A stretch of DNA of 64,000 nt from Thioalkalivibrio sp. ALJ21 (GTDB lineage Bacteria > Pseudomonadota > Gammaproteobacteria > Ectothiorhodospirales > Ectothiorhodospiraceae): contig NZ_KB905155.1 of assembly GCF_000378605.1 (NCBI RefSeq), positions 868,001 to 932,000 of the forward strand, given 5' to 3'. Positions within the stretch are counted from its first letter, which is position 1; every line of letters starts with the position of its first letter. The translations under genes were made by a program, and so were the position numbers. Positions 34,438 through 45,008 of the stretch are shown one piece after another. A model generated the notes under the pieces. It did not search any database. It was not told the DNA's origin and was given only the letters and a program-made list of their open reading frames with translations.

Positions 34438-34974
34438 TCAGTCGTCGCGCTGCATTGCGGCAAGGATATCGTCCGTGATGTCGACCCGGTCGCTGGCGTA
34501 GAGCACGTTGCGCTCGGTCAGGATGACGTCGATCTCGCGTTCGCGCGCCAGTTCCACGATTGCATCGTTGATCCGCCGCTGCAGCCGCGAGAGTTCTTCG
34601 TTACGGCGCACGTTCAGGTCCTCGCTGAAGCTCTCCTGGGCGCGCCGGAACTCTCGCGACCGCTGGGAAAACTCCCGCTCCAGATCGGCCCGCTCGGAGG
34701 GATTCATCATGTCCCCGTCGCGCTCCAGCCGGTCACGCATGCGCTGCAGCTCTTCGCGCTCGGCCACAAGCTCGGCGTCACGCGGGGAGAACTCACGTTC
34801 GAGCTCGCGCATAGCCTGCTCGGCCTGCGGCGAGTCCTCCAGAATGCGGTTCATCGTCACGAACGCGACGTTCTGAGCCCCGGCCTGTGCCGGGAGGGCC
34901 AGCCAGCCAGCCAACAACAGCACGGCGGACAGCGCCAGGGCGCCGCCCTTCATGGTCCCACTGCGCTGACTCAT
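34438..34974 (-). CDS. skp: Periplasmic chaperone Skp/OmpH
   Basis: Skp holds unfolded outer-membrane proteins for the Bam complex. The 178-residue precursor has a signal peptide (hydrophobic residues 11-24, cleavage near AGA-QN), a small beta core ([15 protein letters not shown]) and long charged helices forming tentacle-like arms, ending with [14 protein letters not shown]. It lies between bamA and lpxD as expected. Confidence 0.92.
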   Translation of the reverse strand: MSQRSGTMKGGALALSAVLLLAGWLALPAQAGAQNVAFVTMNRILEDSPQAEQAMRELEREFSPRDAELVAEREELQRMRDRLERDGDMMNPSERADLEREFSQRSREFRRAQESFSEDLNVRRNEELSRLQRRINDAIVELAREREIDVILTERNVLYASDRVDITDDILAAMQRDD

Positions 34975-34993
34975 CGTTTCTTGCTCCTTACGC

Positions 34994-37336
34994 TCAGAAG
35001 GACGCCCCCAGCAGGAACTGGAAGCGCTGAATATCGTCTTCCGGCTGGTCGTTCAGCGGCTCCGCAATACTGAAGCTCAACGGACCCACCGGCGAGAACC
35101 AGGTTATCGCAAACCCCGCGGAAGCCCGCAGTTCGCCGACGTCCCAGTCACCCGGATCGTTGAATACATTACCTGCATCGACAAAGGTACTCATGCGCAC
35201 CGCATCGTTGTCGGCCGCAAAGGGCAACGGATAGAACAGCTCGCCCGAGATCGTGGTGCGGAACCGGCCACCATACGGGTCGTCGTTCGAATCACGCGTG
35301 GCGGGTCTCAACTCGCCGTCGAACTCGCGCAGCTCGCGCTGGTCGCCCAGGCGATTGTCCTCGTAGCCTCGCACCGAACGGATACCGCCGGCGAACAGGC
35401 GTTCATAGAACGGCAGTTCGGAGCCGCCGTAACCATCCGCGTAGGCGATACCGCCAGAGAGGCTGAAGGAATACCGATCCGAAAGGCGGAAGATCTCCTC
35501 GCCCGAATAGGTCAGCTTGTAGAACTCTCGGTCACTGCCGGGCACAGCAAGTTCCAAACCAATGCGGTGGCGCCGACCCTGAGTCGCGAATGTCGTGCGA
35601 TCTCGGGTGTCGTGGATATAACTCGTCTCGATCTTGTAGAAATTGGCGGAGCTGCCGAATTCGTCGATCTCGGCGAAGATCTCTTCCGGGCTTCCCCGCC
35701 GTCCATCACGCTCTACCGTGTCGATCTCGATGTGTTCGTACCCGGGCACGATCCGAATCCGGTCGAACTCGGACAGCGGGATCCCGTAGCTCACGTCGAA
35801 CCCGTAGCGGTTCGAGGAGTAGCGCGAGATATTCGCCCGCTCGGCGTCGATCTTGCGGTAGAAGACGGAGAACCCGCGACTGGCCCCGGCGGGGGTGTAG
35901 TGCGGGTTGGTCACGCTCATGCGGAAGATCTGGTTCACCCGGCTGGTGCTGATCTCCGCGTTGAAGCGGTTCCCGGTGCCCAGGAAGTTGTCCTGCTGCA
36001 GCCCGGCCGTCAGCAGCACGCCCTGGTTCTGCGAGAAACCCGCCCCGAGCGTCAACGCACCGGATTGCTGCTCGGTGACCGTGATATTCAGGTCCACCTC
36101 GTCATCAGTACCGGGGACCCGCTGCGTCTCCACATTCACGCTCTGCACGAATGGCAGACGCTGCAGCCGCACGCGGGAGCGCTCGATCAAGGCCCCGTTG
36201 TACCAGGAGCTCTCCATCTGCCGCAGCTCGCGGCGATAGACGCGCTCCTCCGTATTCTCGTTACCGGTGATCTGGATGCGACGAACGTATACACGCGGGC
36301 CTGGGTCGATGAAGAAGGTGATATCGACCTCGCGGCTGTCCTCGTCGACATCCGGCACGGGATTCACGTTGGCGAATGCATAGCCGTCCTGCATCAGACG
36401 GTTCGTGATGCGTTCGGCCGATTCGGTCACCTGGCTGCGCGAGAAGGGTTCACCTACATCAATCTCGACCAGCTCTTCCAACTCGTCCCGCGAGACCACG
36501 AAATCGCCCGCCAGGTCGAATCCGGTGACGGTATAGCGGTCACCCTCGTCCACATTTATCGTGATGAACAGATCGCGGCGGTCCGGCGTCAGGGTCACCT
36601 GGGTGGAATCGATATCGAACTCGAGAAAGCCCTCGTCCAGATAGTGCGAACGCAGCTGCTCCAGATCACCCGACAGCTTCTCGCGGGAATAGTGGTCCCG
36701 CCGACTGAAGAAGGCCCACCAGCGGGGTACGCCCGAATCAAAACGGCGGGTCAGTTCGCGGTCGGTGAAGGTCTCGTTGCCCACCACATTGACCTGCTGG
36801 ATACGCGCCACAGGGCCTTCGGCAATATCGATCTCGATATCCACGCGGTTGCGCGGCAGGTCGATGATCTCCACATCCACCTCGACGTTGTAGCGGCCGC
36901 GCGCGAAGTACTGCTGACGCAGCTCGCTCTCGATCCGGTCGAGCATCGTGCGGTTGAACACGCGCCCGCTGCGCAGCCCGGCCGCTTCAAGCGCCTCGCG
37001 CAGGCCATCGTCCGGAATGTCTCGATTCCCGGAAAAGTTGATCTCGTTGATGGCCGGACGCTCGGAGACAATCACCACCAGCACGTTCCCGCGCCGGGCA
37101 ATCTCCACGTCGTCGAAAAACCCCGTCTGGAACATCTCGCGGATGATGTCCGGGCTCTGGCTTTCATCGAAGGTGTCGCCCACTTCGACTGGCAGATAGC
37201 TCAGCGCCGTACCGGCGGTAATCCGTTCCAGCCCCTCGATCTCGATATCCTCGATCTGGTAGGTCTGTCCCCAGGCCGTACCTGCCAGACCCAGGAGACC
37301 GACCAGGGCTATTGCTCTCAAGCTGTTTCGCGACAT
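34994..37336 (-). CDS. bamA: Outer membrane protein assembly factor BamA
   Basis: BamA inserts beta-barrel proteins into the outer membrane. The 780-residue precursor has a signal peptide (MSRNSLRAIALVGLLGLAGTA), five POTRA repeats (about residues 25-420, including FQTGFFDDVEI and GNVLVVIVSERP) and a C-terminal 16-strand barrel. The barrel carries the VRGYEDNRLG motif near residue 650 and a terminal Phe (GASF). The ATG at 37336 was preferred to an in-frame TTG four codons earlier. It lies between rseP and skp. Confidence 0.96.
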   Translation of the reverse strand: MSRNSLRAIALVGLLGLAGTAWGQTYQIEDIEIEGLERITAGTALSYLPVEVGDTFDESQSPDIIREMFQTGFFDDVEIARRGNVLVVIVSERPAINEINFSGNRDIPDDGLREALEAAGLRSGRVFNRTMLDRIESELRQQYFARGRYNVEVDVEIIDLPRNRVDIEIDIAEGPVARIQQVNVVGNETFTDRELTRRFDSGVPRWWAFFSRRDHYSREKLSGDLEQLRSHYLDEGFLEFDIDSTQVTLTPDRRDLFITINVDEGDRYTVTGFDLAGDFVVSRDELEELVEIDVGEPFSRSQVTESAERITNRLMQDGYAFANVNPVPDVDEDSREVDITFFIDPGPRVYVRRIQITGNENTEERVYRRELRQMESSWYNGALIERSRVRLQRLPFVQSVNVETQRVPGTDDEVDLNITVTEQQSGALTLGAGFSQNQGVLLTAGLQQDNFLGTGNRFNAEISTSRVNQIFRMSVTNPHYTPAGASRGFSVFYRKIDAERANISRYSSNRYGFDVSYGIPLSEFDRIRIVPGYEHIEIDTVERDGRRGSPEEIFAEIDEFGSSANFYKIETSYIHDTRDRTTFATQGRRHRIGLELAVPGSDREFYKLTYSGEEIFRLSDRYSFSLSGGIAYADGYGGSELPFYERLFAGGIRSVRGYEDNRLGDQRELREFDGELRPATRDSNDDPYGGRFRTTISGELFYPLPFAADNDAVRMSTFVDAGNVFNDPGDWDVGELRASAGFAITWFSPVGPLSFSIAEPLNDQPEDDIQRFQFLLGASF

Positions 37337-37369
37337 GCTTTCCGCCAATTCAGAAGGGCTGTTTCGGGG

Positions 37370-38731
37370 TTACCCGAACAGACGTGTCAAATCGTTGTAG
37401 AGGGCCAGCAACATCAACCCGGCGATCGCGAGGATGCCGAACTGCTGCCCGATGATCTGGGCGCGCTCGGACACCGGGCTCCCTTTAACCGCCTCCACCG
37501 CGTAATACAGCAGGTGGCCACCATCGAGCAGCGGGATCGGCAAGAGATTGATGATCCCCAGCGACACACTCACCAGCGCCAGGAACCCGAGGAAGGCCGA
37601 GATCCCGATCACCGCGGTGGTGCCCGCAAACTCGGCTATGGTAACCGGTCCGCTGATGTTTTTGACCGACGCCTCGCCAGTGACCATACGCCAGAGGATG
37701 CCGACCGTCAGAATCGAGACATCCCAGGTGCGAGCCGCCCCTGAAACCAGCGCCTCCACGGGGCCCTGGCGCACCAGCACCGCCATCTCGCGCGCCGCGG
37801 GCTGGTCTGGATCCACCCCCGCACCGATGCGCCCGATGGTCTCGCCATTGGTGGCGATTGCCTCCGGCGTAACCCTCAGCTCGACCGTTTGGTCACCACG
37901 TTCCACCTGCACGACCTGTTCACGCTCCGGGCTCGCCTGAATGCGGCGGACCCAGTCGTTCCAGTCGTCGATCGGGTCACCGTCCACGGTCAGCACGCGG
38001 TCGCCGGGCTCAAGCCCGGCCGTCGCCGCGGGGCTGCCCGACTCGACCTGGCCGATGCGCGGCACCAGTGCCGGGCGATAAGGCGCGAGCCCCACCTGCT
38101 CCAGGAATTGCCCCTGGCCCAGGATCGCCTGACGATCGCGCAGATCCAGCGTGCGCTCCACCTCGCGGCCATCGCGGTCGCGCACGAGAACCGGCACCGT
38201 ATCACCCCGTACGGCGTGGTCAAGGAGCCGAAGGTTCGTTTGCTCCCAGTCCCGCACGGCGCGCCCGTCGACCGCAAGAATCTCCTCGCCGCGCTCCAGG
38301 CCCGCGACCGCCGCCGGGCTGTCCGCGGTAATGTCGCCCACTACCGGTCGCACCCCGCCCACGCCAATCATGAACATCGCACCGTAAGCAACGATCGCGA
38401 ACAGGAAATTCGCCAGCGGGCCGGCGGACACGATAAACGTGCGCGCCTTCAGGCCCTTGTTGTTGAAGGCGCGATCCCGCTCCTCGGGCGCCACATCGCC
38501 CTCGCGCTCGTCGAGCATCTTCACGTACCCGCCAAGCGGCAGGGCCGCCACGACGAACTCCGTTCGATCCCGTCCGATCCGGCGGCTCAACAGCGGCCGC
38601 CCGAACCCGACCGAGAACCGCAGGACCTTGACCCCCATCGCACGCGCCGCCAGATAGTGCCCGTACTCGTGCACCGTCACCAGCACACCGATGGCCACGG
38701 CGAACGCCAGCAGACTGGTCAACAGCGTCAT
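37370..38731 (-). CDS. rseP: RIP metalloprotease RseP
   Basis: RseP is the inner-membrane site-2 protease that cuts RseA and releases sigma-E under envelope stress. The 453-residue product has the zinc motif HEYGH (residues 21-25) in the first helix, two tandem PDZ domains (about 125-200 and 225-300) and the C-terminal [14 protein letters not shown] motif with the third zinc ligand. The ATG overlaps the dxr stop as ATGA. The dxr-rseP-bamA order is conserved. Confidence 0.96.
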   Translation of the reverse strand: MTLLTSLLAFAVAIGVLVTVHEYGHYLAARAMGVKVLRFSVGFGRPLLSRRIGRDRTEFVVAALPLGGYVKMLDEREGDVAPEERDRAFNNKGLKARTFIVSAGPLANFLFAIVAYGAMFMIGVGGVRPVVGDITADSPAAVAGLERGEEILAVDGRAVRDWEQTNLRLLDHAVRGDTVPVLVRDRDGREVERTLDLRDRQAILGQGQFLEQVGLAPYRPALVPRIGQVESGSPAATAGLEPGDRVLTVDGDPIDDWNDWVRRIQASPEREQVVQVERGDQTVELRVTPEAIATNGETIGRIGAGVDPDQPAAREMAVLVRQGPVEALVSGAARTWDVSILTVGILWRMVTGEASVKNISGPVTIAEFAGTTAVIGISAFLGFLALVSVSLGIINLLPIPLLDGGHLLYYAVEAVKGSPVSERAQIIGQQFGILAIAGLMLLALYNDLTRLFG

Positions 38732-39933
38732 GACACCGCCCGGCGCTGCAGACGCCCGATCTCGCTACCGGCATGGGCGCGTGCCTCGGCATCCGCCGCC
38801 AGGACGCGCTCCAGGGAGTCGGCTGGCTGCGTCGGCAGGGCGTCCAGCGTCCGTTCGATGACCACGGTGATGTCGCTGAAGGCCAAGCCGCCCGACAGGA
38901 AGGCCTCTACCGCGATCTCATTCGCCGCGTTCAGCACGGCGGTAGCCGTACCGCCCTGCTCCATGGCTCGGTAGGCCAGCCCCAGGGCCGGGAACCGTTC
39001 GGCCTCCGGCTCGCGAAACTCCAGCGGCCCCACACCCAGAAGATCCAGTGGCGCAACACCGGACTCCACCCGGTCGGGCCAGGCCAGGGCATGCGCGATC
39101 GGGGTGCGCATATCGGGATTGCCCATCTGGGCAAGCACCGAGCCGTCGTTATACGCCACCATCGAGTGCACGATGCTTTGCGGGTGCAGGACGACCTGGA
39201 TGGCCGAGGGATGAACCGCGAACAGCCAGCAGGCCTCTATCACCTCCAGGCCCTTGTTCATCATGGTTGCGGAATCGACCGAAATCTTGCGCCCCATGTC
39301 CCAGTTCGGGTGAGCACAGGCCTCGTCCGGCGAGATGTCGCCAAAGGTATCGAGAGGCCGGTCGCGGAACGGGCCACCCGAGGCGGTCAGCCAGATGCGC
39401 TCGACGCCATGCGGCGTAACCTCGTCCGCGCAGACATAACCCGTCGGCAGACACTGGAAAATGGCGTTGTGTTCGCTGTCGATCGGCAGCAGGCAGGCCC
39501 CGGAACGGCGCACCGCATCGATCAGCAGCGCCCCGGACATCACCAGGGCCTCCTTGTTGGCCAGGAGCACACGTTTGCCGGCCTCGGCCGCCGCCAGAGT
39601 CGGCAGGAGCCCGGCCGCGCCGACAATAGCAGCCATCACGGCGTCCACCTCCGGCGCCTCCGCCACCTTGGCCAGTGCTTCCGGCCCCGCCCGCACCTCC
39701 GTGGGACAACCGGCCGCCTCCAGTTCGCGCTGAAGCGCGCTCGCGGCGTCCTCTTCGGCAACGACGGCGATGCGCGGTCGCACCTGCAGACATTGCGCTT
39801 TCAGACGTTCGACATTGCGATGCGCGGTCAGCGCGTAGACGTGAAAGCGGTCCGGCTGGCGCGACACCACATCCAGGGTGCTGACGCCGATGCTGCCGGT
39901 GGAACCGAGTATGGTGATCCGCGTGGGGCTCAT
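38728..39933 (-). CDS. dxr: 1-deoxy-D-xylulose 5-phosphate reductoisomerase
   Basis: Dxr (IspC) makes MEP from DXP with NADPH. The 401-residue product has the NADPH-binding start [30 protein letters not shown], the [15 protein letters not shown] catalytic loop and the [20 protein letters not shown] metal-site block. It supplies the pathway continued by ispD and ispF at 12 kb and used by uppS upstream. It starts 20 bp after cdsA. Confidence 0.97.
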   Translation of the reverse strand: MSPTRITILGSTGSIGVSTLDVVSRQPDRFHVYALTAHRNVERLKAQCLQVRPRIAVVAEEDAASALQRELEAAGCPTEVRAGPEALAKVAEAPEVDAVMAAIVGAAGLLPTLAAAEAGKRVLLANKEALVMSGALLIDAVRRSGACLLPIDSEHNAIFQCLPTGYVCADEVTPHGVERIWLTASGGPFRDRPLDTFGDISPDEACAHPNWDMGRKISVDSATMMNKGLEVIEACWLFAVHPSAIQVVLHPQSIVHSMVAYNDGSVLAQMGNPDMRTPIAHALAWPDRVESGVAPLDLLGVGPLEFREPEAERFPALGLAYRAMEQGGTATAVLNAANEIAVEAFLSGGLAFSDITVVIERTLDALPTQPADSLERVLAADAEARAHAGSEIGRLQRRAVS

Positions 39934-39953
39934 AACGTGTTACCTGCGACTCT

Positions 39954-40781
39954 TTATGCCCCGGGGACGGGCAACAAGGCCAGCCAGAGCAAGCCGGCCA
40001 GAAAGATCGGGGCCGCCGCGATCAGGCTGTCGATGCGATCCAGAATACCCCCGTGACCGGGTAGCAAGGAACCGCTGTCCTTCGCACCCGCCTGGCGCTT
40101 GAGAATGCTCTCGAACAGGTCGCCCACCACCGACACCAGCGCAATCAGGATCGACAGCAGCACGAACACCAGCGCATCCATGGGCGCCAGCCCCCAGACA
40201 CCGGCCACCACCACGGCCAAGGCGAACACGGCGCCCAGACCGCCGAGCAGACCTTCCCGGGTCTTCCCCGGACTGATATGCGGAGCCAGTGCGGTGCGCC
40301 CGAAGGCCCTTCCGGCGAAATAGGCACCGGTATCGGCAAAGCCCACCAGAACGATCAGGTACACCACCAGCCAGGGTGCCAGCGCATGCAGCCAGACGAT
40401 GGCCATACCCGCGGGCACCAGCGTCAACACCGCCGCGACGGTTAGCAGCTTGGGGCGCGGCCCACGCTCGTCGATCCCGGAGCGGTAAAACGGTAGTGCC
40501 AGCACAATCAGCAGCCACCAGACAACCGCAAACAGGAGAACCAGTAGATGCACGGGCTGCGCCAGCGTCAATCCCAAGGCCACCAGTGGCGTCAGCACCA
40601 GCACCACCAGCACCGCGCGTTCCCAGGCTGCGTGCAGTCCGGTCAGCTCGCCCCACTCCCAGGTGGCCAGCCCAATTCCCAAAGCCATCAACGCCAGCAC
40701 CGCCCAGTTGGGCCCGAACGCGATCAGTGCCAGCGCGGGCAGCCCGATCACCGCGGCGGTCATTACCCGGGTTCTAAGCAC
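39954..40781 (-). CDS. cdsA: Phosphatidate cytidylyltransferase
   Basis: CdsA makes CDP-diacylglycerol from CTP and phosphatidate in the inner membrane. The 275-residue polytopic product carries the C-terminal signature LPGHGGILDRIDSL and ISPGKTREGLLGG. The GTG at 40781 gives MLRTRVMTAAVIGLP, which aligns with the E. coli start, and overlaps the uppS end by 8 bp. An internal ATG at 40763 is the alternative. Confidence 0.94.
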   Translation of the reverse strand: MLRTRVMTAAVIGLPALALIAFGPNWAVLALMALGIGLATWEWGELTGLHAAWERAVLVVLVLTPLVALGLTLAQPVHLLVLLFAVVWWLLIVLALPFYRSGIDERGPRPKLLTVAAVLTLVPAGMAIVWLHALAPWLVVYLIVLVGFADTGAYFAGRAFGRTALAPHISPGKTREGLLGGLGAVFALAVVVAGVWGLAPMDALVFVLLSILIALVSVVGDLFESILKRQAGAKDSGSLLPGHGGILDRIDSLIAAAPIFLAGLLWLALLPVPGA

Positions 40782-41526
40782 CGGGGGCCTCGGTCGCTGA
40801 ATAGGCCCCGGCTGACACTCGGCCAAAACGCCGCTGGCGCTGGGCATACCAGGCCAGACTGCGCTCGAAGTCCTTCACGCCAACATCCGGCCAGTAGGTT
40901 TCGATGAACAGTATTTCGGCGTAGGCCGCCTGCCACAGGAGGAAGTTGCTGATGCGTTGTTCGCCGCCGGTGCGGATCAGCAGGTCCACGTCGGCCAGAC
41001 CGGCTGTACTCAGCTCGGCCGCAAAAGCGGCCTCGGCATCACCATCGGCCTCCGAGCCACCACTGGCCACCCACCGCCTGGCCGCCTGCAGGATGTCCCA
41101 GCGGCCGCCGTATCCCAGTGCAACCACCAGGCACATCCCCTCGTTGCCCGCGGTGGCCTCTTCGGCCTCGCACATACGGGTTTGTAGCGTTGGAGGAAAA
41201 GTGGCGCGATCGCCGATGAATCTCAGGCGAATGCCGCGCTCGACCAGCTCGGGCAGTTCGCCCTCGATAGCCGTGACAAAGAGTTCAAAGAGCGCCTCGA
41301 CCTCGGCGCGGGGGCGACCCCAGTTCTCGCTGCTGAACGCAAATACCGTGAGCGACTGAATACCGTGTTCGGCGTAGAAACGCACCGCCCGGCGGGTCGC
41401 CTCCAGACCCTCGCGATGGCCTTCGGAGCGGTCCAGCCCACGGGCCTGGGCCCAGCGCCCGTTGCCATCCATGATGATGGCAACGTGGCCGGGCAGCGCG
41501 GGGTCGGTGGCGGAGGAAACCGGCAT
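40774..41526 (-). CDS. uppS: Undecaprenyl diphosphate synthase
   Basis: UppS extends FPP with eight cis isoprene units to make the lipid carrier for cell wall and LPS. The 250-residue product has IIMDGNGRWA (catalytic Asp20), the FSSENWGRP motif and the C-terminal RTGGEQRISNFLLWQ block. It lies between frr and cdsA as in other gammaproteobacteria. Confidence 0.97.
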   Translation of the reverse strand: MPVSSATDPALPGHVAIIMDGNGRWAQARGLDRSEGHREGLEATRRAVRFYAEHGIQSLTVFAFSSENWGRPRAEVEALFELFVTAIEGELPELVERGIRLRFIGDRATFPPTLQTRMCEAEEATAGNEGMCLVVALGYGGRWDILQAARRWVASGGSEADGDAEAAFAAELSTAGLADVDLLIRTGGEQRISNFLLWQAAYAEILFIETYWPDVGVKDFERSLAWYAQRQRRFGRVSAGAYSATEAPGA

Positions 41527-41540
41527 ACGGGGATGGCCGG

Positions 41541-42098
41541 TCAGACTTCCATCAACTCGGCTTCCTTGTCCTCGAGCAATGCATCGATCTTCGCGATGTG
41601 GTCGTCGGTGAGCTTCTGCACCTGTTCCTGTGCCTTGCGCTCTTCGTCTTCCGAGACCTCCTTGTCCTTCACCGCCTGCTTGAAGGTGTTGTTGGCGTCG
41701 CGGCGGATATTGCGCACCGCAACACGCGCATTTTCGGCCTCGGCCCTGACCACCTTGACCAGGTCACGGCGGCGTTCTTCCGTCAGCGCCGGCAGCGGCA
41801 CCCGGATCACGGTGCCCATGCTCGCCGGGTTCAGACCCAGGTCCGAGGTCATGATCGCCTTCTCCACCTTCGCGACCATGTCCTTTTCGTATGGCACCAC
41901 GGCCAGGGTGCGCGAGTCCTCGGCGTTGATGTTCGCGACCTGATTGATCGGCACTTCCATGCCGTAGTAGTCGACATGCACATGCTCGAGCAGACTGGGG
42001 TGCGCGCGACCCGTGCGAATCTTGGCCAGCTCGTTGCGCAGGGCCTCGATGCTCTTGTCCATGCGCTGGCGCGCGTCCTTGATCGTGGCGTCAGTCAT
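41541..42098 (-). CDS. frr: Ribosome recycling factor
   Basis: Frr splits post-termination ribosomes with EF-G. The 185-residue product has the family features [43 protein letters not shown] and [13 protein letters not shown]. The start overlaps the end of pyrH by 8 bp. Confidence 0.97.
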   Translation of the reverse strand: MTDATIKDARQRMDKSIEALRNELAKIRTGRAHPSLLEHVHVDYYGMEVPINQVANINAEDSRTLAVVPYEKDMVAKVEKAIMTSDLGLNPASMGTVIRVPLPALTEERRRDLVKVVRAEAENARVAVRNIRRDANNTFKQAVKDKEVSEDEERKAQEQVQKLTDDHIAKIDALLEDKEAELMEV

Positions 42099-42828
42099 CT
42101 CGGGATCCCTCGACCAGGGTTCCCACCGGCTCGCCCATCACCAACCGGCGGAGGTCCCCTTTTGCAAACATGTTCATCACGCGGATTGGCAGGCCGTTGT
42201 CACGACACATCACCAGCGCGGTCGTATCCATTACACCCAGACGGCGTTCCAGCGCCTCGTCGAACGTCAGGCGTTCATAACGGCGGGCATCCTTGCTCGT
42301 CATCGGGTCCGAATCATAGACCCCGTCCACCTTGGTGGCCTTGATCATCAATTCGGCATTGATCTCGATGGCGCGCAGCGAAGCGGCGGAGTCGGTGGTA
42401 AAGAAGGGGTTGCCGGTTCCCGCGGCGAACACCACGATCCGGCCCTTTTCCAGATGCCGCACGGCGCGGCGGCGAATGTAGTCTTCGCAAACCTGATTGA
42501 TGCGGATGGCCGACATCACACGCGAGAAACGACCCGCGCGTTCGATCGCATCCTGAATGGCCAGGGCATTGATGACCGTTGCCAGCATGCCCATGTGGTC
42601 ACCCGTAACCCGGTCCATGCCACCCTGGGCGAGACCGGCGCCACGAAAGATGTTGCCCCCTCCGATCACGATGCCGACCTCGACACCCATGCTCGAAAGC
42701 TCCGACACCTCTTCGGCGACCTGCGCCAGGACATCCGGGTCCACCCCATAGGATTGCTGGCCCATCAGGGCCTCCCCGCTTAACTTCAGAAGGATGCGCC
42801 TGTACGCGGGCTGCCTGTCCTGACTCAT
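42091..42828 (-). CDS. pyrH: UMP kinase
   Basis: PyrH phosphorylates UMP to UDP, two steps before the CTP synthase encoded at 15.7 kb. The 245-residue amino-acid-kinase-fold product has [12 protein letters not shown] at the start, [17 protein letters not shown], and [17 protein letters not shown] in the ATP and UMP sites. The ATG at 42828 follows an AAGGAG Shine-Dalgarno. It lies between tsf and frr. Confidence 0.97.
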   Translation of the reverse strand: MSQDRQPAYRRILLKLSGEALMGQQSYGVDPDVLAQVAEEVSELSSMGVEVGIVIGGGNIFRGAGLAQGGMDRVTGDHMGMLATVINALAIQDAIERAGRFSRVMSAIRINQVCEDYIRRRAVRHLEKGRIVVFAAGTGNPFFTTDSAASLRAIEINAELMIKATKVDGVYDSDPMTSKDARRYERLTFDEALERRLGVMDTTALVMCRDNGLPIRVMNMFAKGDLRRLVMGEPVGTLVEGSRDD

Positions 42829-42893
42829 TGGGCTCCTTTATCGGGCTCGGGTCCTGCACCTGTCATCAATGGCCGTGCTTGCCGGCCGGCGAG

Positions 42894-42922
42894 CGATGCG
42901 GGCGCGTCCTGCGCCCGCATCG
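42894..42922 (-). terminator. Strong GC hairpin between tsf and pyrH
   Basis: A 12-bp perfect stem (CGATGCGGGCGC and its complement) closes a 5-nt loop, 28 bp after the tsf stop. No U-run follows, so it is either a Rho-linked or partial terminator, or an RNA-stabilising structure setting different levels for rpsB-tsf and pyrH-frr. Confidence 0.55.
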
Positions 42923-42950
42923 GGAGTCTACGCCAAAGCGATTCGGCGGA

Positions 42951-43820
42951 TCAGGCCCCGCGGGCCTGGGCCATCACTTCTTCGGCGAAGTTCTCTTTTT
43001 TCTTCTCGATGCCTTCGCCCACCTCGTAGCGCAGGAAACCGGTAACCGAAGCGCCCTTCGCTTCCAGCAACTGGCCAACGGTCTGGTCCGGGTCCTTCAC
43101 GAACGGCTGACCGACCAGGGTGATCTCGGCGAGGTACTTGCGAATGCGGCCTTCGATCATCTTCTCGATGATGTTCTCCGGCTTGCCGGATTCCTCGGCC
43201 TGCGCCTTGAAGATCGCGCGTTCCTTGTCCAGCAGGTCCTGCGGGACACCGGACTCGTCCACACACACTGGCTTCGAGGCCGCGATGTGCATCGCCACGT
43301 CCTTCGCGAGGGCCTCGTCGCCACCCTTCAGGCTGACCACGACACCAATGCGCGTGCCGTGCTGGTAGAAGCCCAGCGCGTCTTCGGCCTGCAGGCGATC
43401 AAAGCGGCGCACCTGCACGTTCTCGCCGACCTTGGCGATCAACTGGGTGCGGTGCTCCTCGAGGGTCTGGCCATCGACGGTCTCGGCCATCAGGCCTTCC
43501 ACGTCGCCAGCACCGGAGCTCAGGGCAATCTGGGCGCACTGGGCGGAAAAGGCACGGAAGTTGTCGTCGTTACCAACAAAGTCCGTCTCGCAGTTGATCT
43601 CGACCAGCACGGCCTTGTTGCCCTCGCTGACGATCTCGACGCGACCTTCGGCCGCCACACGACCGGCCTTTTTGTCGGCCTTCGCCATGCCGGACTTGCG
43701 CATGGCCTCCACGGCGGCTTCCAGGTCGCCCCCGGTCTCGGTCAGTGCCTTCTTGCACTCCATCATGCCGGCGCCGGTGCGCTCGCGCAGTTCTTTCACT
43801 TGGGCAGCAGTAATCTGCAT
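42951..43820 (-). CDS. tsf: Elongation factor Ts
   Basis: EF-Ts is the nucleotide exchange factor for EF-Tu. The 289-residue product begins [24 protein letters not shown], includes the TDFVGND motif of the EF-Tu-contacting core, and ends with the [15 protein letters not shown] tail. It is cotranscribed with rpsB, with two hairpins in between. Confidence 0.98.
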   Translation of the reverse strand: MQITAAQVKELRERTGAGMMECKKALTETGGDLEAAVEAMRKSGMAKADKKAGRVAAEGRVEIVSEGNKAVLVEINCETDFVGNDDNFRAFSAQCAQIALSSGAGDVEGLMAETVDGQTLEEHRTQLIAKVGENVQVRRFDRLQAEDALGFYQHGTRIGVVVSLKGGDEALAKDVAMHIAASKPVCVDESGVPQDLLDKERAIFKAQAEESGKPENIIEKMIEGRIRKYLAEITLVGQPFVKDPDQTVGQLLEAKGASVTGFLRYEVGEGIEKKKENFAEEVMAQARGA

Positions 43821-43850
43821 CGGGATGTACTCCTGAAAAATTCGTCAATC

Positions 43851-43882
43851 GAGCCGGCCACGCAGCAAACCGGGGCCGGCTC
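43851..43882 (-). terminator. Hairpin upstream of tsf (rpsB-tsf attenuator-like, distal)
   Basis: A 9-bp perfect stem (GAGCCGGCC/GGCCGGCTC) encloses 14 nt. On the minus strand it is the second of two stems between rpsB and tsf and ends 31 bp before the tsf ATG. A five-U run appears only about 10 nt after it, so termination strength is doubtful. Confidence 0.45.
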
Positions 43883-43894
43883 TCTGGTTCAAGT

Positions 43895-43923
43895 GGCCCG
43901 GGCGCGGTATCGCGCACCGGGCC
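43895..43923 (-). terminator. Hairpin after rpsB (rpsB-tsf attenuator-like, proximal)
   Basis: A GC-rich stem starts 10 bp after the rpsB stop; GGCCCGG pairs with CCGGGCC and the stem continues with GCGC inside. It has no U-tract. Together with the stem at 43851 it may lower tsf expression relative to rpsB or protect the rpsB 3' end. Confidence 0.45.
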
Positions 43924-43933
43924 CAATGCCCAC

Positions 43934-44716
43934 TCAGGCCGGGTTGGCCGGGGCCGCCTCGCTGGATTCGGCACTGCCCCCGGCAGCGGCATCCGCACCC
44001 GCGAACTCGTCCTCGGACACGCCGCCCGTGGTCACCGCGCCCTTGGCCTCGATGATCGTGTCAGCGATCGCAGCCACGTACAGCTGGATCGCACGCATCG
44101 CGTCGTCGTTGCCCGGGATCACGTAGTCCACGCCTTCCGGCGAGTGGTTGGAATCGACCACCGCCACGACCGGGATACCGCGTTTCTTGGCCTCGGCCAC
44201 GGCGATCTTCTCGTAGCCGACGTCGATCACGAACATCGCGTCCGGCATGCGGTTCATGTCCTTGATGCCACCCAGGCTGCGCTCGAGCTTGTCCTTCTCG
44301 CGGCGGCGGGTCAGCGCTTCGCGCTTGTTCAGCACCTCGAAGCTGCCATCGGCGTCCATGGTCTCCAGGTCCTTCAGGCGCTTGATCGACTGCTTGACCG
44401 TGCTGAAGTTGGTCAGCATGCCGCCCAGCCAGCGATGGGACACGAACGGCATGCCGCAACGGCGCGCCTCTTCGGCCACCACTTCACGCGCGGAGCGCTT
44501 GGTGCCCACGAACATGATCTTGCCGCCGTCTGCGGCGATCTTGCCGAGGAAGTTCAACGCGTCGTTGAACATCGGCAGGGACTTCTCGAGGTTGATGATA
44601 TGAATCTTGTTGCGTTCCCCGAAGATGTACGGGGCCATTTTGGGATGCCAGTAACGCGTCTGGTGGCCGAAATGCACACCGGCTTCCAGCATCTGTCGCA
44701 TAGTCACGAGGGACAT
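43934..44716 (-). CDS. rpsB: 30S ribosomal protein S2
   Basis: S2 is a 30S subunit protein. The 260-residue product starts [21 protein letters not shown] and carries [20 protein letters not shown] and [14 protein letters not shown]. The C-terminal 35 residues are a low-complexity Ala/Glu/Ser tail. The ATG at 44716 follows a clear AGGAG. It heads the long minus-strand envelope and translation cluster. Confidence 0.98.
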   Translation of the reverse strand: MSLVTMRQMLEAGVHFGHQTRYWHPKMAPYIFGERNKIHIINLEKSLPMFNDALNFLGKIAADGGKIMFVGTKRSAREVVAEEARRCGMPFVSHRWLGGMLTNFSTVKQSIKRLKDLETMDADGSFEVLNKREALTRRREKDKLERSLGGIKDMNRMPDAMFVIDVGYEKIAVAEAKKRGIPVVAVVDSNHSPEGVDYVIPGNDDAMRAIQLYVAAIADTIIEAKGAVTTGGVSEDEFAGADAAAGGSAESSEAAPANPA

Positions 44717-44897
44717 TAGGTTTCTCCTGTAACGGGTTGAGCCTCCACGCATCCCGATCTGAAACCCGAGCACGAGACCGAAGCCTCCTGGCGGGCACCC
44801 GACAGACCGTGTCGATGCGTGTGTGGATTAAGGTTCCGCGAGACCGCCGGCTTCCGGCCGCCTCCCGACCCCGCCGAATTGCCAGCGAGGCGCGCGC

Positions 44898-44927
44898 TTT
44901 ATAGCATAGGACGCTGACTTGAACCAA
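44898..44927 (-). promoter_or_regulatory. Candidate rpsB promoter with GC-rich discriminator
   Basis: On the minus strand TTGGTT (44922-44927) is followed after 18 bp by TATAAA (44898-44903), then a very GC-rich stretch (GCGCGCGCC). GC-rich discriminators are typical of stringently controlled ribosomal promoters. The transcript would have a leader of about 180 nt before rpsB, long enough for S2 autoregulation. The 292-bp gap to divergent map holds no other recognised feature. Confidence 0.5.
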
Positions 44928-45008
44928 CTATCCGGGCCCTGTTTGGCGCCGTGTCGCGGGCTCCCGAGACCCGCCACACAACCCTCGCAGGTCTCGACCG
45001 GAGCCCCC

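Noticed and set aside
35567-37744. Very long antisense open frames, e.g. opposite bamA (725 codons), dnaE (24721-27438), btuFCD (5852-7813) and glnD (46567-47967)
   Set aside because: They lie opposite well-identified genes, have low-complexity Arg/Gln/His-rich translations and match no family; they are shadows of GC-rich codon usage.
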